From positions 62,001 through 126,000 of the forward strand of contig JARGPI010000004.1 in assembly GCA_029213005.1 (NCBI GenBank): DNA of 64,000 nt, written 5' to 3'. The translations under genes and the position numbers were made by a program. This document shows positions 51,829 through 60,087 of this stretch, one piece after another. Under the pieces are notes generated by a model. It did no database searches. It saw only the letters and a list, made by a program, of their open reading frames with translations, and was not told where the DNA came from. The stretch comes from Verrucomicrobiales bacterium (lineage in GTDB: Bacteria > Verrucomicrobiota > Verrucomicrobiia > Verrucomicrobiales > DEV007). How positions within the stretch are numbered: position 1 is the stretch's first letter; each line of letters opens with the position of its first letter.

Positions 51829-52610
51829 TCGATGCCCATTGTCATCTTCAGGACGAAAGTTTCGGCGATGATTTTGAGGCAATCTTTTCCGAATCTCTCA
51901 GCCGCGGAATTCAATCATTCGTGGTCAACGGCACTTCAGAGAATGATTGGGAAAAAGTGGCAGATCTCGCCCGCGAGCACCCTGAAATCAAGCCCAGCTT
52001 TGGCCTGCATCCCTGGTATGTCTCAGAGCGGAGCCCGGAGTGGAGGGCACAACTTGAGGAATTATTAATCGAATTCCCCAAAGCGGGAGTCGGCGAGATT
52101 GGTCTCGACCGATGGATCAAAAACCACGATATCGAGGAACAACTGCCGGTTTTTGAGGCCCAGTGGAAGCTGGCCCACTCGCTGGACCGTCCCCTCAGTG
52201 TCCACTGCTTAAAAGCGTGGGGACATCTCGTAGAAAGTCTCAATCACCTCCCCGAACATCGTTTTTTGCTCCATTCCTATTCCGGTTCGGAAGAGCTGGT
52301 GCCGGTTTTCAGTGGAAAAGGAGCTTATTTTTCGATATCCGGATATTTTCTGAAAGCCGCCAAAGCAGAGAAACTCAAAGTTTTCAGTACCGTCCCGACG
52401 GATCGCCTCCTTCTCGAAACCGATTCGCCCTCCATGGAATTACCCGGGGAACTGGATCTCCATCCAGATTTTGAGTTTAATCATCCCGCAAATTTGGCAG
52501 TGGTTTACCGACAGGTTGCTGAAAATGAAGGGATCCCGCTCGACGCGCTCGTGGAGCGAACCCGCGCCAATTTCGATCGCTGGTTTACCGGGTCGGCTCC
52601 GAAGGACTGA
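51825..52610 (+). CDS. TatD-family metal-dependent hydrolase
   Basis: A 261-residue TatD-type TIM-barrel metal-dependent nuclease/deoxyribonuclease. Visible metal-site residues are IDAHCHLQDE (H-x-H near residue 5), VGEIGLDRW, SVHCLKAWGHL, FLLHSYSG and LLETDSPSME near residue 205. TatD proteins have been linked to DNA repair and degradation of nucleic acid or RNA ends. It is coupled to the GNAT gene and its 3' end overlaps the convergent OmpA-like gene by 26 bases. Confidence 0.9.
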   Translation: MIDAHCHLQDESFGDDFEAIFSESLSRGIQSFVVNGTSENDWEKVADLAREHPEIKPSFGLHPWYVSERSPEWRAQLEELLIEFPKAGVGEIGLDRWIKNHDIEEQLPVFEAQWKLAHSLDRPLSVHCLKAWGHLVESLNHLPEHRFLLHSYSGSEELVPVFSGKGAYFSISGYFLKAAKAEKLKVFSTVPTDRLLLETDSPSMELPGELDLHPDFEFNHPANLAVVYRQVAENEGIPLDALVERTRANFDRWFTGSAPKD

Positions 52611-53664
52611 TGTAATCCTGAGGTTTCAAAATCAGTAATTGTACCTCTCCTTTATCAATTCGATCCGTCGTCACCAAAGTTTCAGGAGCCAACCTCTCAG
52701 CGCCCACTCCAGCTTCCGTGAGGTGACGGACCGTTTCGGCGAGACGTCGCTCACTGATCCAGGTGGAGAAAGTCTCGGAACCCGATTGATAAATCAATGA
52801 CCGCACAATGATTGGCCTCCCGGTCCATGGGTCTGATTGAAACACCTCCGGCAGTGATGTGATCAACTCCTTCTGCCCTTCTTGAAGCACGATTCCGTTT
52901 CTCGCGTAAAGCACGGGACCAAACCTTTCATAGGGACTGGGCGGCTCGGGGATAACCTCCGTCGTGACTTCGAGCTGGCTTTTCGCTTCCACCAGTGCCG
53001 GGGTCTCAACCATCGAAACCGGGGCACTCGGGACGGGCGCGATGTTCGGATAAAGCGATGGATCCGCCGTTCCCTCAATCAGATCCAGAATTTTAGTCAA
53101 AATGATGCCGGGGGGCTCAAAGGTCACCTCCTCTTTGAGCTTCAGCTCCAGATCAAATGAGAAGCTTTTTCTCGATTCGCCGGTCGATAGCAGTATGGGA
53201 ATTTCCGGTAGATCTTCGGTCGGCACCAGGCACAGCTGCTCCCGGAAACGACGCTCACCCAGGATGGGATTGGCCCGCAAACGCAATACCGAAGCAGTCA
53301 CCACGCTATCGGTGAGCCCGCCGATGAGGAGACTGTCATCGGAAATCTCAAACACCCCTTCCGTGGTCGAGAGAGCAATTTCCACCACGAGACTCTTCAG
53401 CAACTTGAGTTCCGGCATCGACACCCCGGGATCGAATTCCATTCCCGTGTTCACGATATTCAGATCCGGGCGGGCCGACACAATCGCCGCAGCCAGCGCA
53501 TCCGCCGACGCCTTCGAATCGATCGAGCCGGAAAATGCCGCCTTCGTCTGAAAGAACTCGATGACAAAAGGCTCCGGCCCCGCTTCCTCCGGAACCGCCA
53601 TTTGAAGCGTTCCCAGAATCGTGATTACGATCACCAAATGTCTGAACTGGAAACTGGACATCAT
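52585..53664 (-). CDS. Exported protein with possible OmpA-like C terminus
   Basis: A ~360-residue exported protein (signal segment around HLVIVITILGTLQMAV near residue 10). The N-terminal half is a novel mixed alpha/beta region; a Pro/Glu linker (~220-260) follows, and the C terminus has STWISERRLAETVRHLTEAG then VGAERLAPET, reminiscent of the OmpA/MotB peptidoglycan-binding motif (R-R-A-x-x-V...L-x-x-x-G-V), though the N-x-x-L-S signature is not clear. The frame begins at 53718; ATG 53664 is preferred. It overlaps tatD-like convergently by 26 bases. Confidence 0.65.
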   Translation of the reverse strand: MMSSFQFRHLVIVITILGTLQMAVPEEAGPEPFVIEFFQTKAAFSGSIDSKASADALAAAIVSARPDLNIVNTGMEFDPGVSMPELKLLKSLVVEIALSTTEGVFEISDDSLLIGGLTDSVVTASVLRLRANPILGERRFREQLCLVPTEDLPEIPILLSTGESRKSFSFDLELKLKEEVTFEPPGIILTKILDLIEGTADPSLYPNIAPVPSAPVSMVETPALVEAKSQLEVTTEVIPEPPSPYERFGPVLYARNGIVLQEGQKELITSLPEVFQSDPWTGRPIIVRSLIYQSGSETFSTWISERRLAETVRHLTEAGVGAERLAPETLVTTDRIDKGEVQLLILKPQDYISPSEPTR

Positions 53665-53836
53665 CTTCAGAGCACAAAAACCGCCTCTATATAACCGTGA
53701 TACGGGGCCCACCGTCAACTTTTCGTTCCGACGCCTTGAATTTTGTAGATGCCACCCCTCCCGCTTTTCTCAGGGAAATTGAGATTTTTTACCATTTTTA
53801 TTCAACAGAACCGGGGGGAGAGCGTCTAAATCCGTA

Positions 53837-54352
53837 ATGTCCACCACCCCGACAGAACTTTGGACCGATTGGCTTCATCAAAATGGAGCGCGTCTCATGT
53901 TATACGCACGCCAGCAGACCCGCTGTGAGGCAGACGCGGAAGACGTCCTCCAGATGGCGCTGGTTAAAACCTGGAAAACCCACGACGGAGCGCCCGATGA
54001 AAAAGTCATCAGCCTCGCCTATACCAACGTGAGGCGCTGCGCGATCGATCTGGCCCGCAGCAATCAGCGTCGGGCAAACCGCGAAGAGTTCGCGATGCGC
54101 GAAATGGGCGAGACCATTTCCTGGTTCGAGTTGCCTGAAGACGACGAATCCCGCGAGCTTCAAGTCGCTTTGAGTAAAATCCCCGAGAAGTTCCGCGAAG
54201 TTTTGACTTTAAAAATCTGGGGGGAAATGACCTTTCAGCAGATCGGCGAGACTCTGAATATCTCAGCAAACACCGCCGCCTCCCGCTATCGTTACGGTTT
54301 GGAGGCGATGAGAAAAGTCGTCAAAGCCGATCGCGAAGTCTTACAACACTAA
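53837..54352 (+). CDS. RNA polymerase sigma factor, ECF type
   Basis: A 171-residue sigma-70-family factor of the extracytoplasmic-function size. Region 2 reads DAEDVLQMALVKTWKTH (near residue 35) and region 4 KIPEKFREVLTLKIWGEMTF then QQIGETLNISANTAASRYRY (near residue 120). It opens an alternative set of promoters; no anti-sigma gene lies adjacent. Just downstream is the triple palindromic repeat, then the convergent MocR regulator. Confidence 0.93.
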   Translation: MSTTPTELWTDWLHQNGARLMLYARQQTRCEADAEDVLQMALVKTWKTHDGAPDEKVISLAYTNVRRCAIDLARSNQRRANREEFAMREMGETISWFELPEDDESRELQVALSKIPEKFREVLTLKIWGEMTFQQIGETLNISANTAASRYRYGLEAMRKVVKADREVLQH

Positions 54353-54362
54353 GCGGGAGCAA

Positions 54363-54423
54363 ACTGTACAGGGTACAGTCTGAAAGCGTACCCTGTACCG
54401 TCAAAAAGTGTACAGGGTACAAT
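54363..54423. repeat. 22-bp-period palindrome triplet, copy 5
   Basis: Three units start at 54363, 54385 and 54407: ACTGTACAGGGTACAGT, AGCGTACCCTGTACCGT and AGTGTACAGGGTACAAT, with centres AGG, CCT, AGG; the first spacer is CTGAA, as in copy 2. It sits between convergent stops (sigma at 54352, MocR at 54432), so it cannot be a promoter operator for either gene. Confidence 0.9.
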
Positions 54424-54431
54424 CCGCGTTC

Positions 54432-55862
54432 TCACCCTAATTGACTCATGCAGAGTTTCCCAAGACGCTTGATCGCTTTGGGAATCCGTTCATCAGAACC
54501 AAAACCGCAGTTCAAGCGGAGGCAATTTCTAAGGGAATCCGAAGCGGTGAAAATCGTTCCCGGAGCCACACTGATTCCTTCGTTCAAAGCATCGACTGCC
54601 AGTTTTTCGGAATCAAAATTCCGGGGCAACTGGACCCAGAGCACAAAACCGCCGGTCGGCATATTTACCTTGGTGCCTTCCGGAAAAGAATCAAAAACCG
54701 CATCCCGCATCAGCATGGATTGGTCCTGATAAATCTGCCGGACCCGTCGGAGATGCCGATCAAAACCGCCATCGGAGTAAAATCCCGCCACAATCATCTC
54801 CGAAAGGGTCGAGGTGGCGCTGCAGGCGACATTCTTCACCGCGAGAAGTTCCTTCCGATAACCTTTACTCACCAGCCAGCCCACTCGCAGCCCCGGTGAC
54901 AACGTCTTCGACACCCCGCCACAGTGGATAACTTTGCGCCCCTTATCGTGGGCCAACATCGAGGTGGGCCGCTTCCCTTCATACACCAGATCACCGTAAA
55001 GATCGTCCTCGACGATGGCGAAGTCCCTCTCCACCGCGAGACTGGCAAGACGCTCCCGGTCCGCCTTGCCAATCACACTTCCGGTGGGATTCTGAAAATT
55101 CGGCTGCACGATACAAACTTTAATATCGTGCGTGGAACTCACCTCATCGAGAAAGTCCATGTTCATCCCCTGAATGGGACAAACCGGGATTTCGACCACC
55201 TTGAGCCGGAGCGTTTCGATAATTCTTAAAATCCCGAAGAAAGTCGGCATCTCAACCGCGACCAGATCGCCCGGCTTAGTGAGCGCGGATAATGCAACGA
55301 CGATCGCCTCGGTCGCTCCAGTGGTGGTAATCACATCCTCCTCAGTGGCTGAGAAGCCGGCCCCGAGCATTCGGAGTGCGACCTCGTGGCGAAGCTCCCT
55401 GCGCCCCGGACTGATCGTGTAACGATACGCTTTGGCCCCGTGCTTTCGAAGAGCTGCATTTGAAATTCGGGACAAAGTTTTCGCAGGATACACTTCGTCA
55501 CTGGGAATCGCACATCCCAGGGGGACAATTTCCGGATCGTTGATCGCCGTCATCACCTCTTCATAGAAGTCCGGCCTCTCCACCCGCGCGGCCTCGATAC
55601 GACCGGTTGGCATCACCGGTAACCGGTCCTCTCTTCGGATCCGGGGACAGACGAAAAATCCGGAACGGGGGCGCGCTTCGATCAGGCCGCGATTTTCCAG
55701 CACTTCGTAGGCACTCTGAACCGTGGTCAAACTGACGCCTCGATCTCTCGCCAAAGTTCGCAATGAGGGCATCCGGTCGCAGATCCTCAGCGTCTGCTTT
55801 TCGATCATGATCTGCAAATCGTCCGCGAGCTGCCGGTAGGTGGTCTTTTCGGCATCATACAT
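54432..55862 (-). CDS. MocR-type regulator (GntR HTH plus aminotransferase domain)
   Basis: A 476-residue PLP-dependent regulator. The N-terminal GntR winged helix covers ~1-75 (LADDLQIMIEKQTLRICDRM then PSLRTLARDRGVSLTTVQSA). From ~100 it is a class I aminotransferase-like domain, with VSKTLSPGLRVGWL carrying the PLP-lysine (near residue 305), and the N-P-T-G motif at NPTGSVIG near 250. MocR members control amino-acid or vitamin B6 genes; targets are unknown. Its own upstream region shows no clear repeat. Confidence 0.92.
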   Translation of the reverse strand: MYDAEKTTYRQLADDLQIMIEKQTLRICDRMPSLRTLARDRGVSLTTVQSAYEVLENRGLIEARPRSGFFVCPRIRREDRLPVMPTGRIEAARVERPDFYEEVMTAINDPEIVPLGCAIPSDEVYPAKTLSRISNAALRKHGAKAYRYTISPGRRELRHEVALRMLGAGFSATEEDVITTTGATEAIVVALSALTKPGDLVAVEMPTFFGILRIIETLRLKVVEIPVCPIQGMNMDFLDEVSSTHDIKVCIVQPNFQNPTGSVIGKADRERLASLAVERDFAIVEDDLYGDLVYEGKRPTSMLAHDKGRKVIHCGGVSKTLSPGLRVGWLVSKGYRKELLAVKNVACSATSTLSEMIVAGFYSDGGFDRHLRRVRQIYQDQSMLMRDAVFDSFPEGTKVNMPTGGFVLWVQLPRNFDSEKLAVDALNEGISVAPGTIFTASDSLRNCLRLNCGFGSDERIPKAIKRLGKLCMSQLG

Positions 55863-56228
55863 GGGAAAGCATACCCGAAAATCGACTGATGCACAGATAC
55901 AGATTAGTCAAAATCCGACCATAACAGATGAACTGTTACCTATGTTTTTCTAACTTTCTGCATCTGTCGGATTTTGCAAAAGAGTCCATCTTTGAGGGGT
56001 AATGAAAAATCAATCCAGAATAGCTCAAAGCTCCAGAATACCGTTGGGAACCCGTTTCTCTGACACCGTTACCCACTTCTTTACCGCTCCTATCGGCTGC
56101 GAAGTTTTTGCCCGGAAAATGAAACCGAATCATTTTGATCTCACCGGAACTCTGCCCGGCGCGAGCAAGCCATCTCAGGCGTCCCACTCCTCAAATTGAG
56201 GTGCAAAACGCCCAACAAAATCGGAGAA
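55863..56228. other. Gene-free 366-bp region between MocR and giant paralogue A
   Basis: Contains the MocR promoter region on its left side and, on its right, sequence downstream of the giant gene. Small open frames here are not convincing. A weak hairpin (CCTCAATTTGAGG, 56192-56204) may help terminate the leftward giant-gene transcript. Nothing else recognised. Confidence 0.55.
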
Positions 56229-59200
56229 TTAACGCCGGCCGCCGAATAAGCGCTGAAAGAAACCGCCACCACTGCTGCGACTTCTCGACGAAGAGCTTCC
56301 CGAAGAACTCCGGGAGGTAGTCGGTTTTCGGTAAGTGGTTTTAGGCTTCGAGTAAGTCTTCTTCGGTGGCGGTTTTTCGATAATACCATCGATGTCCGGC
56401 TCCGGATCCGGAAGCGGGTCGATCTTCGCCTGAGCGAGGAGGTATTCTCTGGTTTTCTCCCGGTTAAATTTGCTGTCTCCCATTTTGTAGCTGTGCAATT
56501 GCTGAGCCAGAAAGAGGTGATGTTGACGGTATTTCTCCTCCATCTTCTGATACCCGGTGATGTCACCCTGGAGAGAGTTGATTTTGTCCTCCATGGCTAG
56601 CATCTGATCGATCACAGAGTCGGGATCAAAGTCGTAATTATTGTCATCCGCCCATTTGCGGGCCAGCTCAAGACGCTTCTCCAGCTCCTCCTGTTGCTGA
56701 GCGAGAGTTTTCCGTTCCGCCTCAAGCTTCTCCCGTTCTTTCCGGAACCGGAAAATCTGAGTTTGAGCCTGAGCTCTGGTCTCCACCGTCCGAAACTCAG
56801 CAATCGTCTCAATTTTGTGGCGATTATTCCACTCATGAAGCAGGAAGCTGGGATCGATCAACAGAGAATAGCGTTCCGGATCCCCCGCAAAAAAGATCCG
56901 GTCCGCCCGGGAAGCCCGGATCGTGAGATCTTCCAGCTGATTCAGATCCGTGACCCTTTCGGCCTCAATCCGGCCTTTGGCTTTCGCGATCGCTCCCTTC
57001 AGTTGATGCAAAAGCAGTTCGTGGATAGCGGCATCCTCGCTGCGTTTCCGAAAGCCCACGTTTTCATAGTAGGCGCGAGTGATGGAGGGAAACTCAGTCA
57101 ATGAATTGACCTGACTCAAATCTTCGAACCCGGCCTGAGATACCGATTCCCGGATATCGAGAAACAGTTGGTGAGTGATTTCCTGAGAAAGCGTCTCGGC
57201 CGATTTCGCACCAACCTGTGATAACTCAACCTCCGGTTCCACCCTGGCGTTCTCGGCCGCTTTTCTCTCAAGAGTGACCAATTGCCCCATCACCAGGTTG
57301 GCAAAATCGAGAGGCTTGAAAAGCTCATCGTGACGGTCCGAATGGCGCTCCGCGACAATTCTCGGCTCAACCGCTGCAAGCGTCTCCTCCACCCGGGAAA
57401 TGACCGGAGCGATATCGCGATAGGAATCGTCTTTCTCCCGGGAGAGACTCCGAATCCGACTGACCTCGCTCATCAGGGAGGGATCAGCGACGACCGATTC
57501 CAACCACTTGATTGATTCGGTGTGCCACGCCTTCAAGTTATACCATCTCGATTTGATATGATTGATATCTTTATTCAACGCAGTCGACGGATCGACGGAA
57601 GACAAAATACTGTTCATGACCCGGACCTGCGAACTCAGGGTATTTTCCAGCACCGAGCTCACGTCTTCAGATGACCCCACCGCCACCTCTGGTGATCTTT
57701 CCACAGCTTCAACGAAGTCATCACTCTGCACCACCAAACGACAGATGTAGGCACCGCGAATCGCTTCGGTCAGCTGATGCGGGGTCGAGTGGAAGCGGGC
57801 AATTGACTGGGTCTTTTTGAAGTAGTTTAACCACTTCCGAGCCGCAGCGGCTTTATCGGCTGCGGTCGGTTTTTCGATACCGACATCGAGCGCCATATTA
57901 AACAACGCATCTCCCAGCTTCAAATTCTCCGTGCTTGCAATCGCATCGAGAGCCGTCTCTAAAGACTCATAGCCTTTGGGATCACAATTGAATAATTGGC
58001 CCAGTCCTCCAAATCCTCCGTCCGGTCCTTCCAGCAAATCATGGAGCTGGGGATTATCCGGCTCATCATCGGGGTAATTCCGGTTAACAACCAGCAATTC
58101 CCGCATCGCCGCTCCCGTCTTTTCCAGTCCGGGACGCCTCGTATTATCCGGCGGGGAAAATTGCGACTGTCGATAGTTCAATATCAAATTGAGCTTACCA
58201 TTGATCTTCTTCACAAACTCGGGTGAGAGCCGCTTATTGAACTTGCCGTTCCGGTAGACATAGTCCGATTGAAACAAACCCACTTCATTATCGAACAGAT
58301 CGGGAGAGGCCTCCTCCGAGAGACTCAACAAATCGGTGGGAAGTGTTTGAATCGCCCATTCATAATCTTTCCGTTGATTCAGATAAGATTCATAGGTGGG
58401 AATCGAAAGCGATTCGAGTTCAAAACCCGGAACCAGTTTCGAGATCTCTACAAAAGCCAGATCAACCTGATTCCACCGGTCCGGCATCGTCTTAAACAAA
58501 TTTACCGCCAGGTCAGGTGCAATCTCTCTCAACTTCGCTTTGATCGAGTCACGTCCCTGCCGAAGCTCGTCGGTGGTATCGAAAGCGCTGTGAGAAAGAA
58601 TGCATCGAGACAGAAATAAATTCTTAAGATGGATCGGCTCGATCTCCCCTTTCTCAATCGCTGCCACACATTCCCCCGGCGTTTCACCCTCGCCCGAAAT
58701 CTTTGTTTTGAAATAGGCCAACCAATCTTTGGGCTCCTTCAACGCCAGTAAATAGTCGAGCGTTTCGCTGGACGACGGTTTGAGAAAAAGCTGCTCGAGA
58801 ACCTGGACACGTTTCCGATACTGAACGCCGTTGAAATGTCCTTCCTCGCCAAAAAAATCGGCGTGGGTCAAAATCATATCCAGCTCTCCGCCGGGTTCAC
58901 AGGGAAGCGCGCCTTTTTCCCGAATCCCGGTCGAACCGAGGTAAAAAGGGCGCACCCGGTAGTCGATAATCTGCCCGATTGAGCGTCGGGCGAAATTGGT
59001 ATCAGCCATCGGAGCATCAATCGCATCAACTAAAGCCGCAAGCCCTCTGGCATGAGCCAGCGCCAGCTTTTTGTAGTTCTGATGAGTCGTCACGCCGACC
59101 GACTCAAAAGTGAGATCGGGGAGAATCGTAGCCCCGGCCGATAAAAGCGGCAAACTCCGGTCCCGTAGCGGCCCGTCTTTGACAAAGCGCTTCCGGCTAT

Positions 59201-59945
59201 ATGCCTGAAGCGCCGTTTTCAACTCTTCCGATAGAAACGATTGAAAAGCAGCGAACACCTCCGGCGATTCGACGGCCGCTTCCTCTATATATTTACTTTC
59301 GAGAATGAGGCTTAGAAAAAACAAGGTTCTGACACACTCCGCCTGCTGGCTTACCGACATCTTTTCGTCATTCGCCAGATAACCTTCACTGGCTAAAAAC
59401 TTGGATCGCTCATGCCATTTCTTTAGAATGGTTCCGCTGGTGTCATTCGTCTCACTAGATAGCAAAAAGAGCCGGTCCGCAAAAGCCAGCTCTTTATCCT
59501 CTACCAATTTTCTCAGAAGGCGACTCCGCTCCAGAAAAATCTGATTTTTCAGATGCCCTTCACTACCGAAAAAGTCGCCACGTTTTCCAGAAAGGAATAT
59601 ATCAAGAATGGTATCGCTGCTTAACTCGAGGCCGGGATATTGTTTCGCCAGTTCAATCTCCGCAAAAGCCGCTCTCAGGTCACTTCGGAGACATTCTATA
59701 TAGGTTGCAGACGGGGACAGCAGGTACTTGCCGTAACTACTTTCTAGATTTGCCGCTACCGAAAAAAAATCCCGGTCTTCCAGCCGGGAGAGACGCACCT
59801 CTATCGCCTTAGCGGCAGATAGAGCCCGCTTTTCCACCACCTCTGCTTCCGAGGCGGCAGCAGACGATATTTCGGGATATAAAAACCCAAAAATTGACAA
59901 TGAATAGAGAAGGAAAGGAAGAAAACAAAGCGGTAAAGCTTTCAT
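56229..59945 (-). CDS. Giant secreted triplicated-module protein A
   Basis: A 1,238-residue protein, not recognised as any known family. Signal peptide (MKALPLCFLPFLLYSLSIFG, ~1-30). I read three diverged copies of one module: ~110-225 (GDFFGSEGH, Phe125-Gly127), ~353-455 (ADFFGEEGH, Phe364-Gly366) and ~634-745 (GGFGGLGQLF). Each is followed by R-x-x-x-L, L-x-x-LF, W-x-x-F/YF and L-x-L-S-R-x-x-x-x-S-x-x-F. Then come a helical region, a coiled coil (~1055-1155), a Pro/Lys linker (KPPPKKTYSK) and a Ser/Arg tail ending GGGFFQRLFGGRR. It is a tandem paralogue of the gene at 60088. No enzyme motif seen. Confidence 0.85.
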   Translation of the reverse strand: MKALPLCFLPFLLYSLSIFGFLYPEISSAAASEAEVVEKRALSAAKAIEVRLSRLEDRDFFSVAANLESSYGKYLLSPSATYIECLRSDLRAAFAEIELAKQYPGLELSSDTILDIFLSGKRGDFFGSEGHLKNQIFLERSRLLRKLVEDKELAFADRLFLLSSETNDTSGTILKKWHERSKFLASEGYLANDEKMSVSQQAECVRTLFFLSLILESKYIEEAAVESPEVFAAFQSFLSEELKTALQAYSRKRFVKDGPLRDRSLPLLSAGATILPDLTFESVGVTTHQNYKKLALAHARGLAALVDAIDAPMADTNFARRSIGQIIDYRVRPFYLGSTGIREKGALPCEPGGELDMILTHADFFGEEGHFNGVQYRKRVQVLEQLFLKPSSSETLDYLLALKEPKDWLAYFKTKISGEGETPGECVAAIEKGEIEPIHLKNLFLSRCILSHSAFDTTDELRQGRDSIKAKLREIAPDLAVNLFKTMPDRWNQVDLAFVEISKLVPGFELESLSIPTYESYLNQRKDYEWAIQTLPTDLLSLSEEASPDLFDNEVGLFQSDYVYRNGKFNKRLSPEFVKKINGKLNLILNYRQSQFSPPDNTRRPGLEKTGAAMRELLVVNRNYPDDEPDNPQLHDLLEGPDGGFGGLGQLFNCDPKGYESLETALDAIASTENLKLGDALFNMALDVGIEKPTAADKAAAARKWLNYFKKTQSIARFHSTPHQLTEAIRGAYICRLVVQSDDFVEAVERSPEVAVGSSEDVSSVLENTLSSQVRVMNSILSSVDPSTALNKDINHIKSRWYNLKAWHTESIKWLESVVADPSLMSEVSRIRSLSREKDDSYRDIAPVISRVEETLAAVEPRIVAERHSDRHDELFKPLDFANLVMGQLVTLERKAAENARVEPEVELSQVGAKSAETLSQEITHQLFLDIRESVSQAGFEDLSQVNSLTEFPSITRAYYENVGFRKRSEDAAIHELLLHQLKGAIAKAKGRIEAERVTDLNQLEDLTIRASRADRIFFAGDPERYSLLIDPSFLLHEWNNRHKIETIAEFRTVETRAQAQTQIFRFRKEREKLEAERKTLAQQQEELEKRLELARKWADDNNYDFDPDSVIDQMLAMEDKINSLQGDITGYQKMEEKYRQHHLFLAQQLHSYKMGDSKFNREKTREYLLAQAKIDPLPDPEPDIDGIIEKPPPKKTYSKPKTTYRKPTTSRSSSGSSSSRSRSSGGGFFQRLFGGRR

Positions 59946-60021
59946 AAAGGGAAGATGAGTTGAGTGGGAAACTCTTGGAGTATTGAATCAATACACCAAG
60001 CCCACCACAATTTATAATAAA

Positions 60022-60080
60022 AATCGCAGAAAAGTAACTAATTTTGATAATAATTTAAAATTACTATCAATTCTGCGATT
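60022..60080 (-). terminator. Possible terminator between the giant paralogues
   Basis: Outer arms AATCGCAGAA (60022-60031) and TTCTGCGATT (60071-60080) enclose an AT-rich, partly self-complementary loop of about 40 bases. Read leftward the right part is followed by TTTTTATTATAA. The long loop makes it weaker than a classic terminator. Confidence 0.5.
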
Positions 60081-60087
60081 ATCCTTA

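Noticed and set aside
11532..54423. 22-bp-period palindromes considered as a CRISPR array
   Set aside because: Units are at most three per locus, the spacers are 5 bp, and there are no cas genes; the elements are dispersed rather than arrayed.
54363..54423. The palindrome triplet considered as a simple Rho-independent terminator for the sigma and MocR genes
   Set aside because: There is no T-run after the hairpins on either strand, and the same units occur upstream of genes elsewhere.
56002..56199. A 65-codon rightward frame in the gap before the giant genes
   Set aside because: No signal, homology or spacing supports it; it is not linked with neighbours.
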